Shown here one piece after another: positions 27,593 through 38,414 of a DNA stretch of 64,000 nucleotides. The notes under the pieces are model-generated. The model made no database searches, was not told the DNA's origin, and saw only the letters and a list, made by a program, of their open reading frames with translations. The position numbers and the translations under genes are program-made. Source of the stretch: Metridium senile (taxonomy: Eukaryota; Cnidaria; Anthozoa; Actiniaria; Metridiidae); contig OX459104.1 of assembly GCA_949775045.1 (NCBI GenBank), positions 17,180,431 through 17,244,430 of the forward strand, written 5' to 3'. Position 1 is the stretch's first letter; every line of letters starts with the position of its first letter.

Positions 27593-28025
27593 AGTGACGT
27601 TTACCTAGTACGGATTTGAGCAGATAGAGAACAATAGGATTAGGGCTAGCTGCGTACCCTGGTATCTTATATACCTTCGGGGGCAGTTAAAGAAGTTACC
27701 GATTAGTAACCGAGTGACATACGATCGCTTTTAATACCAGATAGACTAACATCACGAGATTGAAATAGGAGCTAGAAATATGACGAAGGGTCAATGGAAT
27801 AACAAAGCAAACAAATAAACGACCGTTGGTAGCTATAAATACACGGAGATTACAAGAGAATACAAATGCGAACGATACTCTGCTGCCCATGATCTATTTA
27901 AATGTTGCTTATTTTGAAATCTGTAAAAATGCAAATGAAGTGACGTCATCCCAGGAATTTATCAAAGTTTTGTTTCAAAGCTGACAGCAAGCTTGTTTTT
28001 GAAAGTAGTAAAAATGTTAATGGTA
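27593..28025. other. No recognisable gene
   Basis: AT-rich, no long frames, no repeats recognised. Confidence 0.5.
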
Positions 28026-28130
28026 GTGCACAGGCAGCCCAAGTAATTCACTTTTACAGAAGAGATATGTGAGGAAAAACTCAATATTTTTTATTGAAAT
28101 AAATTTGAACATATTTAAATCCTGTGTTCT
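28026..28130. repeat. Dispersed repeat, intact copy
   Basis: It begins 'cacaggcagcccaagtaatt' and continues 'tatgtgaggaaaaactc' and 'tattgaaataaatttgaac'. A second copy is split by a TIR element: 29,876-29,928 and 30,733-30,795. Confidence 0.75.
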
Positions 28131-29216
28131 TGTTAAACATATTTGGTGTCATTCTGGGTGGTTTTTGAACGTTTTAGAGCATTTTTTCTTATTTTTTGCC
28201 CACCTGTACTTAAATATGGAAAGGCTGGTCACTCGAGATATCCAGCACTTGTCTTCGATGGTCGAGAAAAACATGTTTAATCCTTCCTTTGCCTTCAAAT
28301 TCCCCTCAGCACCATAGATTAATGATCCTTCTGTCCAGAAATTAGCAAAATGTTCATGGATCTCAAGTCAGACCTCACGAAATCATAGTTATTGAGCGAT
28401 TTTCAACGACAATTTTCCTTCAGATGAGCTGTGAGGCGCGATTAACGGACACCGAGAACTTCGTAGCCGGGCCTTCTTTTGTAAAACTCATTCTGATTGG
28501 ACGACTGGAAGTGACGTTTTCGATGAAAAGTGTCGTGATAGTAAAGAATACTATTTATATTTAACCTAAATTAAAGTGCATATAATCCCTCAAAACCAAC
28601 CATTTTGATCAAATTCAAGGCGTCTGCTTTCAAAAGATATATACATATATAAGGTTGATCGGATAAGTCAAACAGGAGCTATTGAGCTTGCAATTGCTAT
28701 TTTGGGCTTCCTGTGGCATGGTTGCCGTGAAAACGTGATCTGAAATTAGTAAATACTAGTAGTAAACTTCAACGGCGGCTCAACGGAGAGTTTTTCAGTC
28801 AGTGTTGTTAGTTTTTGACACTTCGAGAGTGCCTACATTGACGCCCATTAAGAGCGAGGCCCAAACATATTCAAAAATCTTTAAAAAAAAAATTAGAATT
28901 GTTTGAAATCGAATTCTGACAACAAAAATAGTTTATTGTTTATTTTTTTTTTCGCTTTAAGGGTTATATACACTTTAAAATATTTATTAAACTTAAGTTT
29001 GACAGACGTTTTCTGGGTCTGACGTGTGTCCTTGCAATTCGTGCGTACAACAATCAATCAACTAATCAATCAATCATTCCACAAACTTTGGGCAGCATAC
29101 ATGTAGGTTCAGCACTTTTACAATATTTTGCCACACTCGTGTCAGCTCTTTTGTCAAAGATTGTAGTAAATATTATTTTATTGTTATTTTTATGTTATTT
29201 TTTTCTATTTTCCTAC
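28131..29216. other. No recognisable gene; probably intronic or intergenic
   Basis: Only short frames. It contains one 'gggcttcctgtg' motif (28,704-28,715) and poly-A/T tracts near 28,882 and 28,945. Confidence 0.45.
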
Positions 29217-29434
29217 CTTCGACATAGTTTCGTAGGGCAGATTCTAAAAGATAGTCACGTGTCTTTCCGTAATTGTCTTCAGAAATTTCCAATGTGATGT
29301 AGACATCCTTTACATCATCTGGAGCCTTTCCCTCCTCTTTAGCTATGCGTTTCAGTTCATCTTTGGCCAAGCTTCTCAGTTCATCGGTGACAATCACTTT
29401 TTCAAGGTTCTCTTTCATGTCACCTTCCTTATAA
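29217..29434 (-). CDS. Internal exon of an unidentified gene
   Basis: A 218-nt minus-strand exon candidate with acceptor 'tttatcattttag' (AG at 29,435-29,436) and donor 'gaag|gtagga' (GT at 29,215-29,216). It encodes about 72 residues, highly charged and helical: KENLEKVIVTDELRSLAKDE, then LKRIAKEEGKAPDDVKDVYI, ending YLLESALRNYVE. It starts in phase 2 and ends in phase 1. I do not recognise the family. The open frame, codon composition and both splice sites make a real exon likely; partners lie outside what I can connect. Confidence 0.55.
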
Positions 29435-29928
29435 CTAAAATGATAAATATATAGTCATCAAGGGAAGGCAACCAGCTTTGGGGAATATAATATATACAAC
29501 ATCCCCGTAACTTCTTCCCGGGACGATTGCAACTGCAGAACAAATGATCAATGCTCGCAACCAGCATAGTGTACAACGCACAAGAAACTACAGAAGAAGA
29601 CATATCGCAAAAAAACTACATCGGACTAACAGAAGGAACAACTGTAAACAACGGTAGTATACATAACACAAGCTATCTTTGCATGCGAAACAGAAAATAC
29701 GCCAACAGCACTGAATTATGAAAACACATCTGGAAACTTCAAGACAAAAAGAAAAACTACAACATCTAATGGTCAGTCATCACTTCGGCAAAAACCTACA
29801 ATAATATATCCAAGAAATGCAACCTATGCTTTGCATTATCTTTGCAAACTTGCATTGCATTATCAAAGCTGACAAAACCACAGGCAGCCCAAGCAATTCA
29901 CTTATACAGTAGATATAAGTGAGGAACA

Positions 29929-30732
29929 TCGTCCCCAGAGCCCGCGGTCAACAGTCCAACGGAAGATTTCGTGCGAAGGGCTCTGGTTCAATCCAAAACC
30001 GGACGTTTTCCCGATTGGCTGAATTAATTGTTTTGAAATAAGTACCGGAAGTTGAATGTCATCAAAGTCAACCGATTTGTGATTGGATAACAAACACTGG
30101 AAGGTACCCCCACCCTGACACCGCTCGAAAGTGCACAGCTATACGGCCCGGATGATCACGGAGAAATTTTCGACAACTTGATGAACTTCAACAAATTATT
30201 TCTCGGTGTGAAGAAAATAAATAAACAGGAACGGCTTTCCATAGATAATTTATTTGAAATGATTAATTTGACAAAAAAACTTATTTATCAGTTTAGTAGT
30301 TTTAGAGATGTTATTTTTTTGTGATTTAGTGTTCGACGAAGTTGCGCTTTCCGGCTTTCCCAAATATGCGGGTGAAAATTCGATTCGTTCAAAATCACCT
30401 AGGTAAAACGCACTTTTATTCAATTCTAGTAAAAATGTTCATTAACTATCAGAACATAGTCTTATAGAATTTGTTTCAAATCATTGGTAGTTTGAAGTAG
30501 TTTTAGGTCGCATTTTCGAGTTTTAGGTCGCATTTTTTCATGTGCAAATTCTAACGGGAAATCAAAAAGCGTTTGGGCTACCTGTGCTCTGTCGGCCATC
30601 TTTATGACACAGGAATCCTCTCACACGTGCTCAGTAAAACCGGGAGCAGAGAATCCTGTTTCCGGTTTTGGATTGAACCAGAGCCCTTCGGGCGAACCTT
30701 CCGCTGGACGGTTGACCGTGGGCTCTAGGAAC
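29929..30732. mobile_element. 804-bp TIR element with 8-bp target duplication
   Basis: TIRs of about 75 bp contain 'gaagggctctggttcaatcc'. It splits a dispersed repeat whose intact copy is at 28,026; both junctions show 'gtgaggaa', an 8-bp duplication as in hAT (8) or near MULE (9) elements. No coding frame, so non-autonomous. Confidence 0.8.
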
Positions 30733-30796
30733 GAGAATGTGTGAGGAAAAAATCTGTATTTTTTATTGAAATAAATTTGAACATATTTCAATCCTA

Positions 30797-32591
30797 AGTT
30801 TAATTTAATTCAATTCAATTCAATTTTATTCAGTACCATGAATTACAAAGTGCATATCTATATTGGGTAGAATTTTACAAATCTTTAGGTACAGGCTATC
30901 TATAACAACCACAAGGGCTAACCTAGATAGATAGCATATAGATATTTTAAAATTTACACACACACGCGCACGCACACAAAGTATAAAAGGATCAGAAAAG
31001 TTATATTACATGTGTAAAGAGGAAATAAAAGAAACGATGGTGATTTGATATTATTTTAGGTTAAAGCTAAGTATGAGCTCAGCAAATCATCACTAAGCTT
31101 CTCTTTAAATTTATCCTTGGTGTTTAATTTTTTAAGAGATTCATCAATTTTGTTCCAGCATTCTGCTCCAGAATATCTTATATTAAATTTCCCAAAATTG
31201 GTTCTGATCCTAGGAAGGGGAAAACTTGCCTTTGATGCTAGTCTGGTATTATAATTATGTCTTTCATTTACTTGAGTAAAGTAATCTACAAATAGCACAG
31301 GCAGCCTCCCAGAGTAGAAATCATACGTAAATAGTGTAGTTTGGAGAAAGATAAGCTCTGTGAGTTTCAGTATTTTTAGTCTGAGAAATATCTCATTTGT
31401 GTGTTCATTATATCCGCTAAAAGTCATTATAGGTACAAGTTTTTTCTGCAAAATCAAAAGGGGCTTTAGTGTAGATTCATAGGTGTTACCCCACACTATG
31501 ATGCCGTATATTAAGTGCGGATAAACCAATGTATAATATAAATAAGATAATATGTCAAGGCTTCAGAAATGACGAGCTTTAGATATAATAGCAATACTTC
31601 GTTTAATTTTAGTACATGCAGACATGAGCGACATGGGTTTTCCAATTGAGGTGGGAATCCAATACCACACCTAGATATTTTATTGTGCTCTCTTGTTGTA
31701 GAGGCTTATTGTTGATTAATAATTTCATTTGAAATGGTAGTTTTTTTTGTTGTGAAAGATGAAAGATTACAAAATTTGACTTTTCTATGTTGAGGGAGAG
31801 CTTATTTGCGCAGAGCCAAGAGTGAATGTGTTTCAACTGCTCGTTGATGGTCTGCTCTAGGGACTCCAGATGTTTCCCTTTACAAAGTAGATTAGAACCA
31901 TCAGCAAAAAGGTGGAATTCGAAAATATTAGAAGAGTTGTGAAAGTCATTTATGTATAGTAAGAATAACAAGGGCCCTAAAACAGATCCTTGTGGAACGC
32001 CACACGTAATAGGAAGTATATTAGACTTGGCACAGCCAAACGATACAAGCTGTCTTCTGTCTTTTAAGTATGATTTAAACCATTCTAAAGCGAGGCCGCG
32101 AATACCATAGTGCTCTAGCTTTTGTATCAACAGTTCATGGTTTACTGTGTAAAAACACTTTGCTTAAGTCGATGACGATGCCACAGGAGTAAGACTTTTC
32201 TTCGATTGCTATCTGAATTTTGTCAACAATAGACACAACAGTTTGTGTTGTTGAATGGTTTGAGCGGAAGCCAAATTGCCTGTTGTAAAGGGTATTATTC
32301 TTATCAATAAACATTATTAGTCGTTTATATACTAATTTTTCAAGAATTTTGTTGAATGCCGATAGCAACAATATGGGGCGATAGTGACTTATATCCAATT
32401 GAGATCCCTTTTTAAAAACAGGAATAACAGTAGCCAATTTGAAGCTTTCAGGGACTATTCCTGACTTGAGAGAGCTGTTAAAGATAGTGACGAGGGGTGC
32501 CGATATATGATCTTTCGCAAGCTTAAGGATTGAGATAGGAATACTGAACGGCCCAGATGCTTTTTTGACATTCAATTTGTCAATTTGGTCA
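30797..32591 (-). mobile_element. Decayed non-LTR retrotransposon (RT copy 2)
   Basis: A minus-strand copy ending in an (AATTG)n tail near 30,797-30,826. The 5' truncation coincides with the TTAA-flanked element at 32,596. Confidence 0.8.
31056..32575 (-). pseudogene. Non-LTR reverse transcriptase with frameshifts and a mutated active site
   Basis: Three frames (32,135-32,575; 31,609-32,130; 31,056-31,529) together cover RT motifs KASGP, HYRPILLLS, VIDLSK, CGVPQGSVLGPLLF, and the C-terminal region with HNYNTRLASK. At least two frameshifts separate them, one right after VIDLSK. The catalytic box reads LFADGSN where FADD is required, so the second active-site aspartate is lost. This is an old, dead copy. 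Confidence 0.9.
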
Positions 32592-32595
32592 TTAA

Positions 32596-33297
32596 GGTAT
32601 CAGGAGGGGATGGGCACTTCTACTGTCTCTACTCACGCAAACTCAATTATGCGCAAGCTTTGTAAAATATTCCAGTAAAAGTATATATTTTTTGAAAGCT
32701 GAATAAATGTAGTTTGTGAAAATTAATTCAAAATTGTCATTCTTTAAAACGACAAAAAGATATTCCGACTAAAGTGTGTTTTGACCGTACTTCGGTTGAA
32801 AAGACGAAAGCGCTCTAGTTTCCTTGCAATTCAATGGTTTGATTTCAAACTTTGCACAAATATAATTCAAATCTGGAACCAAAAAAACGGTGCCAGCGAT
32901 TTTTAATTTTCGTTTTTGTTGTTGAGATATTGCTTAGTTTGTACACTTATACGTGATAAATTCAAACATTGATATTTGAGACTCAATAGCGGCTGATCTG
33001 AAGCAGTTATGAGAAATCGCAGACACCGTTTTAGAGATTGATGTATCAGGAGTCTGCTAACGTGATTTTTATCACTGAGACGGAAATCCTGACAGAAGTC
33101 GAGCTTTTCAAACGAAGTACGGTCAAAACACGCTTTAGTCGGAATATCGTTTTGTCGTTTTAAATAATGAAAATTTTGAATTAATTTTCAAAAACTACAT
33201 TTATTCAGCTTTCAAAACATATATACTTTTACTGGAATATTTTACAAAGCTTACGCATAATTTGAGTTTGCGTGAGTAGAGGTCCCCTCCTGATACC
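32596..33297. mobile_element. 702-bp TIR element flanked by TTAA
   Basis: Inverted repeats of about 200 bp (ggtatcaggagggg and complement at the tips) are flanked by TTAA at 32,592-32,595 and 33,298-33,301. TTAA duplication is typical of piggyBac and Kolobok superfamilies. No transposase is encoded. Confidence 0.85.
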
Positions 33298-33301
33298 TTA
33301 A

Positions 33302-33870
33302 CTTCCTTTGTTGTGATAGGGGTGAAGTTAAGGTTACGGTCCACGTTCGCGGTGTACTTTCACATGCCAGCTCTCAGTTAAAAGTGTGTTTACCGCGTCA
33401 TTTTACAATAATAATAGACATATTATATATCATTTTAAAGCTTATATAACAGAGAATAAGACTATGTGTGGTTTGTTATGTGCAACAATTTTCTGTAAGA
33501 TATGCTCTTCGAAAAACCTCAAAATTAACCGCCTTCAATGCGAGTTGTTTAATAAAGTATAAGTCAAAAAGTTCATACTGCTTTGCCGTCATTTCTTCGT
33601 TATGTCAATCAACACATATTGGTCTTCAAAACCGTGTCCAGTTGTTTTGATAAAATGCTTAGTTATAGAGTTATGACCCATTTTGTTATTAACTTGAAGT
33701 TTTAACAATGAGTCGACTTTGAAACACCTCTCTGAGGTGGACAACGTTATTGCAACCAGCTATAGTCATGGGCAACTCGAAAAACATATCAGTTATCATA
33801 TCCCATAATTCCCTTTTTTATTCATATATATTTATATATGTACATTTTAGTCAAAGTTTTTGCAAATCGC
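33302..33870. other. No recognisable gene
   Basis: AT-rich sequence between the TTAA element and an ATT microsatellite; no supported frame. Confidence 0.5.
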
Positions 33871-34080
<210 letters not shown>

Positions 34081-34104
34081 CAGATGAGTATTTGTTATAT
34101 TTAC

Positions 34105-34354
34105 CTTTTCCATATCGCATCTAAAGCTTCCAATGTTTTAATCTCTACAGGTATCTCAAAACATTTTTGCAATATTTCATGCACGTTTGCAGCAACGCCA
34201 ATGCCTGAAGGAAATATGGCTTGTTTGGTCAAATTTATCACCAAGTCAGGATTAGCTCTATAGCGGCGTAAGAAAAAGGCACTACCTCCAGCCCATGCTA
34301 CTACCAGTCCTGTAGCAGTCAATATCTTTATTGTACCATGTATAGGAAGAATTG
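34105..34354 (-). CDS. Internal exon encoding one membrane segment, unidentified gene
   Basis: A 250-nt minus-strand exon candidate. The acceptor is 'tttttattatttgtag' (AG at 34,355-34,356) and the donor 'aaaag|gtaaat' (GT at 34,103-34,104). The peptide starts ILPIHGTIKI and has one hydrophobic segment (ILTATGLVVAWAGGSAFFL) followed by RRYR, then an amphipathic region (VHEILQKCFEIPVEIKTLEA). A single-pass membrane protein is suggested. I do not recognise the family. The open frame continues upstream of the acceptor to 34,463 but that part is very hydrophobic and probably intron. Confidence 0.55.
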
Positions 34355-34601
34355 CTACAAATAATAAAAACGAGTATATCATAACACCATAACAAAACAC
34401 ACAAATAACAAAACACACAAGCCACCTCCATCCGCTCCCTTCCCCAAACCAACAGTTATCCAAGCCTCTTTGCTCCCCTCTACTACCCTCTCATGCTCAG
34501 CAAGAAATAAAAGCCCATTCCAAATAGAGTTAAAAATTAACTTCTTTGACCCTGGTCTACTGCTTTTTCTCTATATCTTGTTACTTACTTGCAAGGTTAG
34601 G

Positions 34602-34694
34602 GACAGGCTCAGGCACAGGCACAGGCACAGGCTCAGGCACATTCACATTCACATTCACATTCACAGGTACAGAATTGGAATTGGAATTGGAATT
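34602..34694. repeat. Three adjacent hexamer arrays
   Basis: Consecutive short arrays of 'caggca/ctcagg', 'attcac' and 'ggaatt'. Confidence 0.8.
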
Positions 34695-34899
34695 GCCCAT
34701 TCTAAAGACATAACAAAAACATAAATGAATTGTTCAAGTGCATTGCATTGACCCATCTAGCTATTAAACCAGCCACAGGAAGCCCTGCTTTGTTATATGT
34801 ATTTTCTTTCGAAAATTTACTGCTTTTTATATGTATTTTCTTTAGAAAGTTTACTTAATTTGCTCTTTATACGGGTTTTCCGTGTTTTGAGGTCGTCTC

Positions 34900-35470
34900 C
34901 ATGTTGTTTGGGATGGGTTTACAGGTCAGTAGTCAAAATAATGGTCAATAATCAGCACATACCAATTCCAAGCGTCACGCAACTAAAGGATCAAGTTCAT
35001 AACTTCTAACTAGGTAGAGTTATATTCTCGTTAAATCTTCTTCTGTGTTTAGAAGACTTTCCAAAATAGGTTTAATTGTTTTCCATCGAAACAGCGAATC
35101 GTAAACAGAATTGGAAGAAAAGTTCCGCTTTGTGAAGGCATAGTTAATATTTTCTATTTTGAAAGTAGTTTTTAGAAGAGAGAATCACAAAACGCCTTAG
35201 AAGTAAAGTGGTTTGTGGAAATTCAAGTAAAACAAATGCATATATACAAAAAACGCTCTATTTTTGTTCCAACGTGCTTGAAAATTTATTCAAACGTGCA
35301 AAAACTTCAGAAAGTAAAAATAAACCCAATAACGCCGGTTTAAAATAAAGATTTTATAAAAGCTAAGGCTTGTCTGTATATCTGTTTGTGCAAGATGGTC
35401 GAAGGCTAATTCTAATTTGCAAAGAACAGAATGTGACAGTATTTTGATTTCAACTAAAGAGAAAAATCAT
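34900..35470. repeat. Dispersed module, copy 1
   Basis: It shares 'cataacttctaactaggtag', 'gcgaatcgta', 'aacgccttagaagta' and the 'tgcaagatgg' segment with 47,010-47,580 and 51,440-52,090, and thus with the satellite sub-repeats at 1-13,560. No gene. Confidence 0.7.
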
Positions 35471-35494
35471 GAGCCAGCTGTGTTACGCGGCCGC

Positions 35495-35655
35495 GCCCCA
35501 AAATGTAATAACTCGCACAGAATGTAATAGTAACGGAAAATGTAATAACTTCTGGCGCAAAATGTAAGAGTAACGCAAAATGTAATAACTTTTGATGCAA
35601 AATGTTGTTTAACGAAAAATATAATAATTTTGACGCAAAATGTAATTATTTTACA
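35495..35655. repeat. Degenerate 'gcaaaatgtaataact' minisatellite
   Basis: Seven or eight copies of a 16-34 bp unit just outside the left end of the composite element. Confidence 0.75.
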
Positions 35656-35832
35656 GCTAAAGGAAATATCAAGCATATCCACATATAGACACTGTAGCGA
35701 TGATATCATTACATTAATTTGACGTAGATTCTGGGTAGATTTTCGAATTGCAGGATATTTGTTTGCCGTTACAAGCTATATATATTTTTTGCAATATTGA
35801 CGTTGCACGATTTTTTTTAGATTCGATAGCTA

Positions 35833-36086
35833 CAATCATGGACATAAATATTGGGACACAGCAGGTTATTAGTGGTTTTTCACATATAATTGTTCATTTT
35901 TCATCATATCCTCCCCCTCCCCCCCTATCTCAATGTTGATTTGACCAAGGAATGCCTACCAATGACCCATGTAACTCATGAACGGTCAACATTGAATGGA
36001 GGGGGGAGGGGAGGGCTAAAAATGATGAAGGGTAACGTTTTTATTCGAATTGTTAATGTTGTCCCAAACAATATTGTCCGTGATTG
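35833..36086. repeat. Left 254-bp foldback end of the composite element
   Basis: Imperfect inverted repeat with arms of about 110 bp. The tips are caatcatggaca and tgtccgtgattg, and nearer the loop a C-tract (cctccccctcccccc) faces a G-tract (ggaggggggaggggaggg). It appears identical to 40,016-40,269 and lies 244 bp upstream of the transposase start, so it may also hold its promoter. Confidence 0.85.
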
Positions 36087-36330
36087 TCTTGTACAAGTAA
36101 TTCATTAGAAAGTGTGATAATATCAGGTTTCGTCAATGTATATATTATTATAAATTACGGACAATGCAAGATAATGAATCATTTCAGTATACATGTTATT
36201 TTGTACATTTTTTGTGGTTGATTGGGTTAATTTTGTGTTTTTCATATGCTCGCGGACTGACGGGATTCCTGTGTAAACGTAATTATTATGTCATAGACTG
36301 CAAAATTTCATTTTTCTTGCACAATCAGAC

Positions 36331-37437
36331 ATGGTGGCAAAACTTAAGCCAACAAAAGTAGCGTATGCTATTCTGTTACGCGAGAAAGAACGTTATTCAT
36401 TCCGTATTATCGCAAAAAAGTGTAACATTTCCAAATCGTCGGCACATCGAATATGGAAGTATCGTCAAAACTACCTTCGAAGTGAATGTAAAGAAAAGGC
36501 AATTGTGCATAGAAATAAGGGACGGAAACCTCGAATCAATGAAAGAGACAAGAGAGAAATGCTGAGAACACTCACAAGAATGAGAAAGAAAGATGTTAAT
36601 CTAACCGTCATGTCGTTAGTTAGAGAGGCGGGAATAGATCCGACATTGGTGCATCGAAGGACATTTACAAGATACCTTAACAAATGGGGGTTTCACTTCC
36701 TTCAATCTCGAAAAAAGGGACTGTTAAGTGACAAGGACAAGGAATTGCGCTTAAAGTATGCAAAGAAGATGCGGAGTTTATTGAAGGACAATCCTACGTT
36801 TTACACTCATCACATAGCTTTCTACTTGGATGGAGTATCCTTTATACATAAGTACAACCCCAAGAATGAAGCCTGTAGACCGAAATCTCGAGTTTGGAGG
36901 AAAAAGGGTGAGGGGTTATCAATAACGGCAAGAGGAACAAAAGAGCTGGCTGGTGGACGAAGGCTTCACATTATGGTGGCCGTTGCATATGGCAAAGGCG
37001 TTGTATTATGCCAACCATATGAGAAGTTGAACGGTGAGTTCTTCGCCAACTTTATTCGGACGCATTTTAATTTAACGTTTGGAAAGGCAGGCCCGAAAGT
37101 AATGGGACAAAGACTATTTGTAATGGACAACGACCCAAGTCAAACAAGCTGTAAAGCAATGAGTGCATTAAGTGACATTGAGGCGACATTGCATCGCATC
37201 CCCAGCCGCACACAGGACCTAAATCCTCCAGAAAATGTTTTCCATATAGTTAAAAAGAGACTCGAACAAGAAGCTATAACTTTGAATTTGACGATGGAAA
37301 CATTTGACAACTTTAAAGAACGGGTATTGAAATGCTTTCAAAGTATTGACAGTGATTTAATTGATAAAACAATTGCGAGCTTACCAAAGCGCGTAGAAAA
37401 CATTATCAGTCTCTGTGGAGGACGAACAAAATACTGA
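36331..37437 (+). CDS. Tc1/mariner-superfamily transposase, DD34E, intact
   Basis: A 368-residue protein, the usual length for Tc1/mariner transposases (about 340-370). N-terminal helix-turn-helix regions (around residues 20-45, RIIAKKCNISKSSAHRIW, and 75-115) would bind the element ends. The RNase-H-fold catalytic triad is complete: D167 in FYLDGVSF, D266 in VMDNDPSQ, E301 in DLNPPENVF, with 34 residues between the last two (DD34E). The reaction is cut-and-paste transposition into TA. The start ATG is at 36,331, before the first helix. Stop at 37,435-37,437; a 19-bp stretch (ggaggacgaacaaaatact) spanning the 3' end of the gene is repeated downstream. Sequence drift from canonical Tc1 is clear, so the exact family is open. 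Confidence 0.92.
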   Translation: MVAKLKPTKVAYAILLREKERYSFRIIAKKCNISKSSAHRIWKYRQNYLRSECKEKAIVHRNKGRKPRINERDKREMLRTLTRMRKKDVNLTVMSLVREAGIDPTLVHRRTFTRYLNKWGFHFLQSRKKGLLSDKDKELRLKYAKKMRSLLKDNPTFYTHHIAFYLDGVSFIHKYNPKNEACRPKSRVWRKKGEGLSITARGTKELAGGRRLHIMVAVAYGKGVVLCQPYEKLNGEFFANFIRTHFNLTFGKAGPKVMGQRLFVMDNDPSQTSCKAMSALSDIEATLHRIPSRTQDLNPPENVFHIVKKRLEQEAITLNLTMETFDNFKERVLKCFQSIDSDLIDKTIASLPKRVENIISLCGGRTKY

Positions 37438-38414
37438 ATACCTATACTTAATTATTGATCATTAATTTTATCTGGAGGACGAACAAAATACTATACCGGG
37501 TGCCTATACTTATTGAACACATTCAAATGTAACCATAATCTATCATTTATTTGTCAATAGAATGTTTATTACTATCTCTAAATAAACAGTAATATTCTAC
37601 AAGATTCAGGTATTTATTTAATGATAATGATCACTAGTACAATATATTATAATATAAACCATGTTTTATAATTACAAACAATCAAGGATAATTATTATAT
37701 CAAGTATCATGAACAATAGGCCGATCAGCATATTAAGTTACAATACTCCATACTACTCCACACGACCTTATGTGTTAAACAACAATATAAATCAGTATAA
37801 TTTTGATAAATTATACTTGTCTTCTACGACAAATCAGTCATGTACACTTTCTAGAGCATGTACGTCTAATAATGTTCATGGAATGTTACGTATAATATGA
37901 TAATCATCATTACTCCACTGTGATCTATATAAAAGTTGATAGTCTAATAGATTTACTTAACATTCATATGGAGTAATGTGCGTTTAAATACAATATGTCA
38001 ACATTTTCTGTTGATAAGGGGACTAAACCGTAGAAGACGACTTCATAGTCTTATATAAAGCTAATTAAGATCCATATATTAAAATGAACAATCCTATTGT
38101 GTTATAATTATCAGTTAACATGATGGAGTATTGAGTGGAGTAATGTATAGCTTATTTCCTCGAATAAGCGCCGCGGCGCTTATTAAACTATTATCGTTTA
38201 CACAGTCCCCTTCTTAATCAGAACTACGAATATCCGGTAGAGATAATTTAATGGACGAGCGGTGAAATATAATTATTTTCAACTGAAAAATAACGCTTTT
38301 GATAAAAGTTTCCTTTTAATGCTGTTATAGAGTAACATTATTGCGTTAAAATGCGGCCATTATACGAGAGTGGCGCTCATTCCAAAGCAGTGCTTATTCG
38401 AGTAAATACGGTGT
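37438..38414. other. Intergenic region between transposase and Rep 3' ends
   Basis: AT-rich (977 bp), no supported frame. It starts with a repeat of the transposase 3' end (ggaggacgaacaaaatact near 37,419 and 37,473), contains several ATATA/TAATAT runs, and would hold both polyadenylation regions. Confidence 0.6.
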
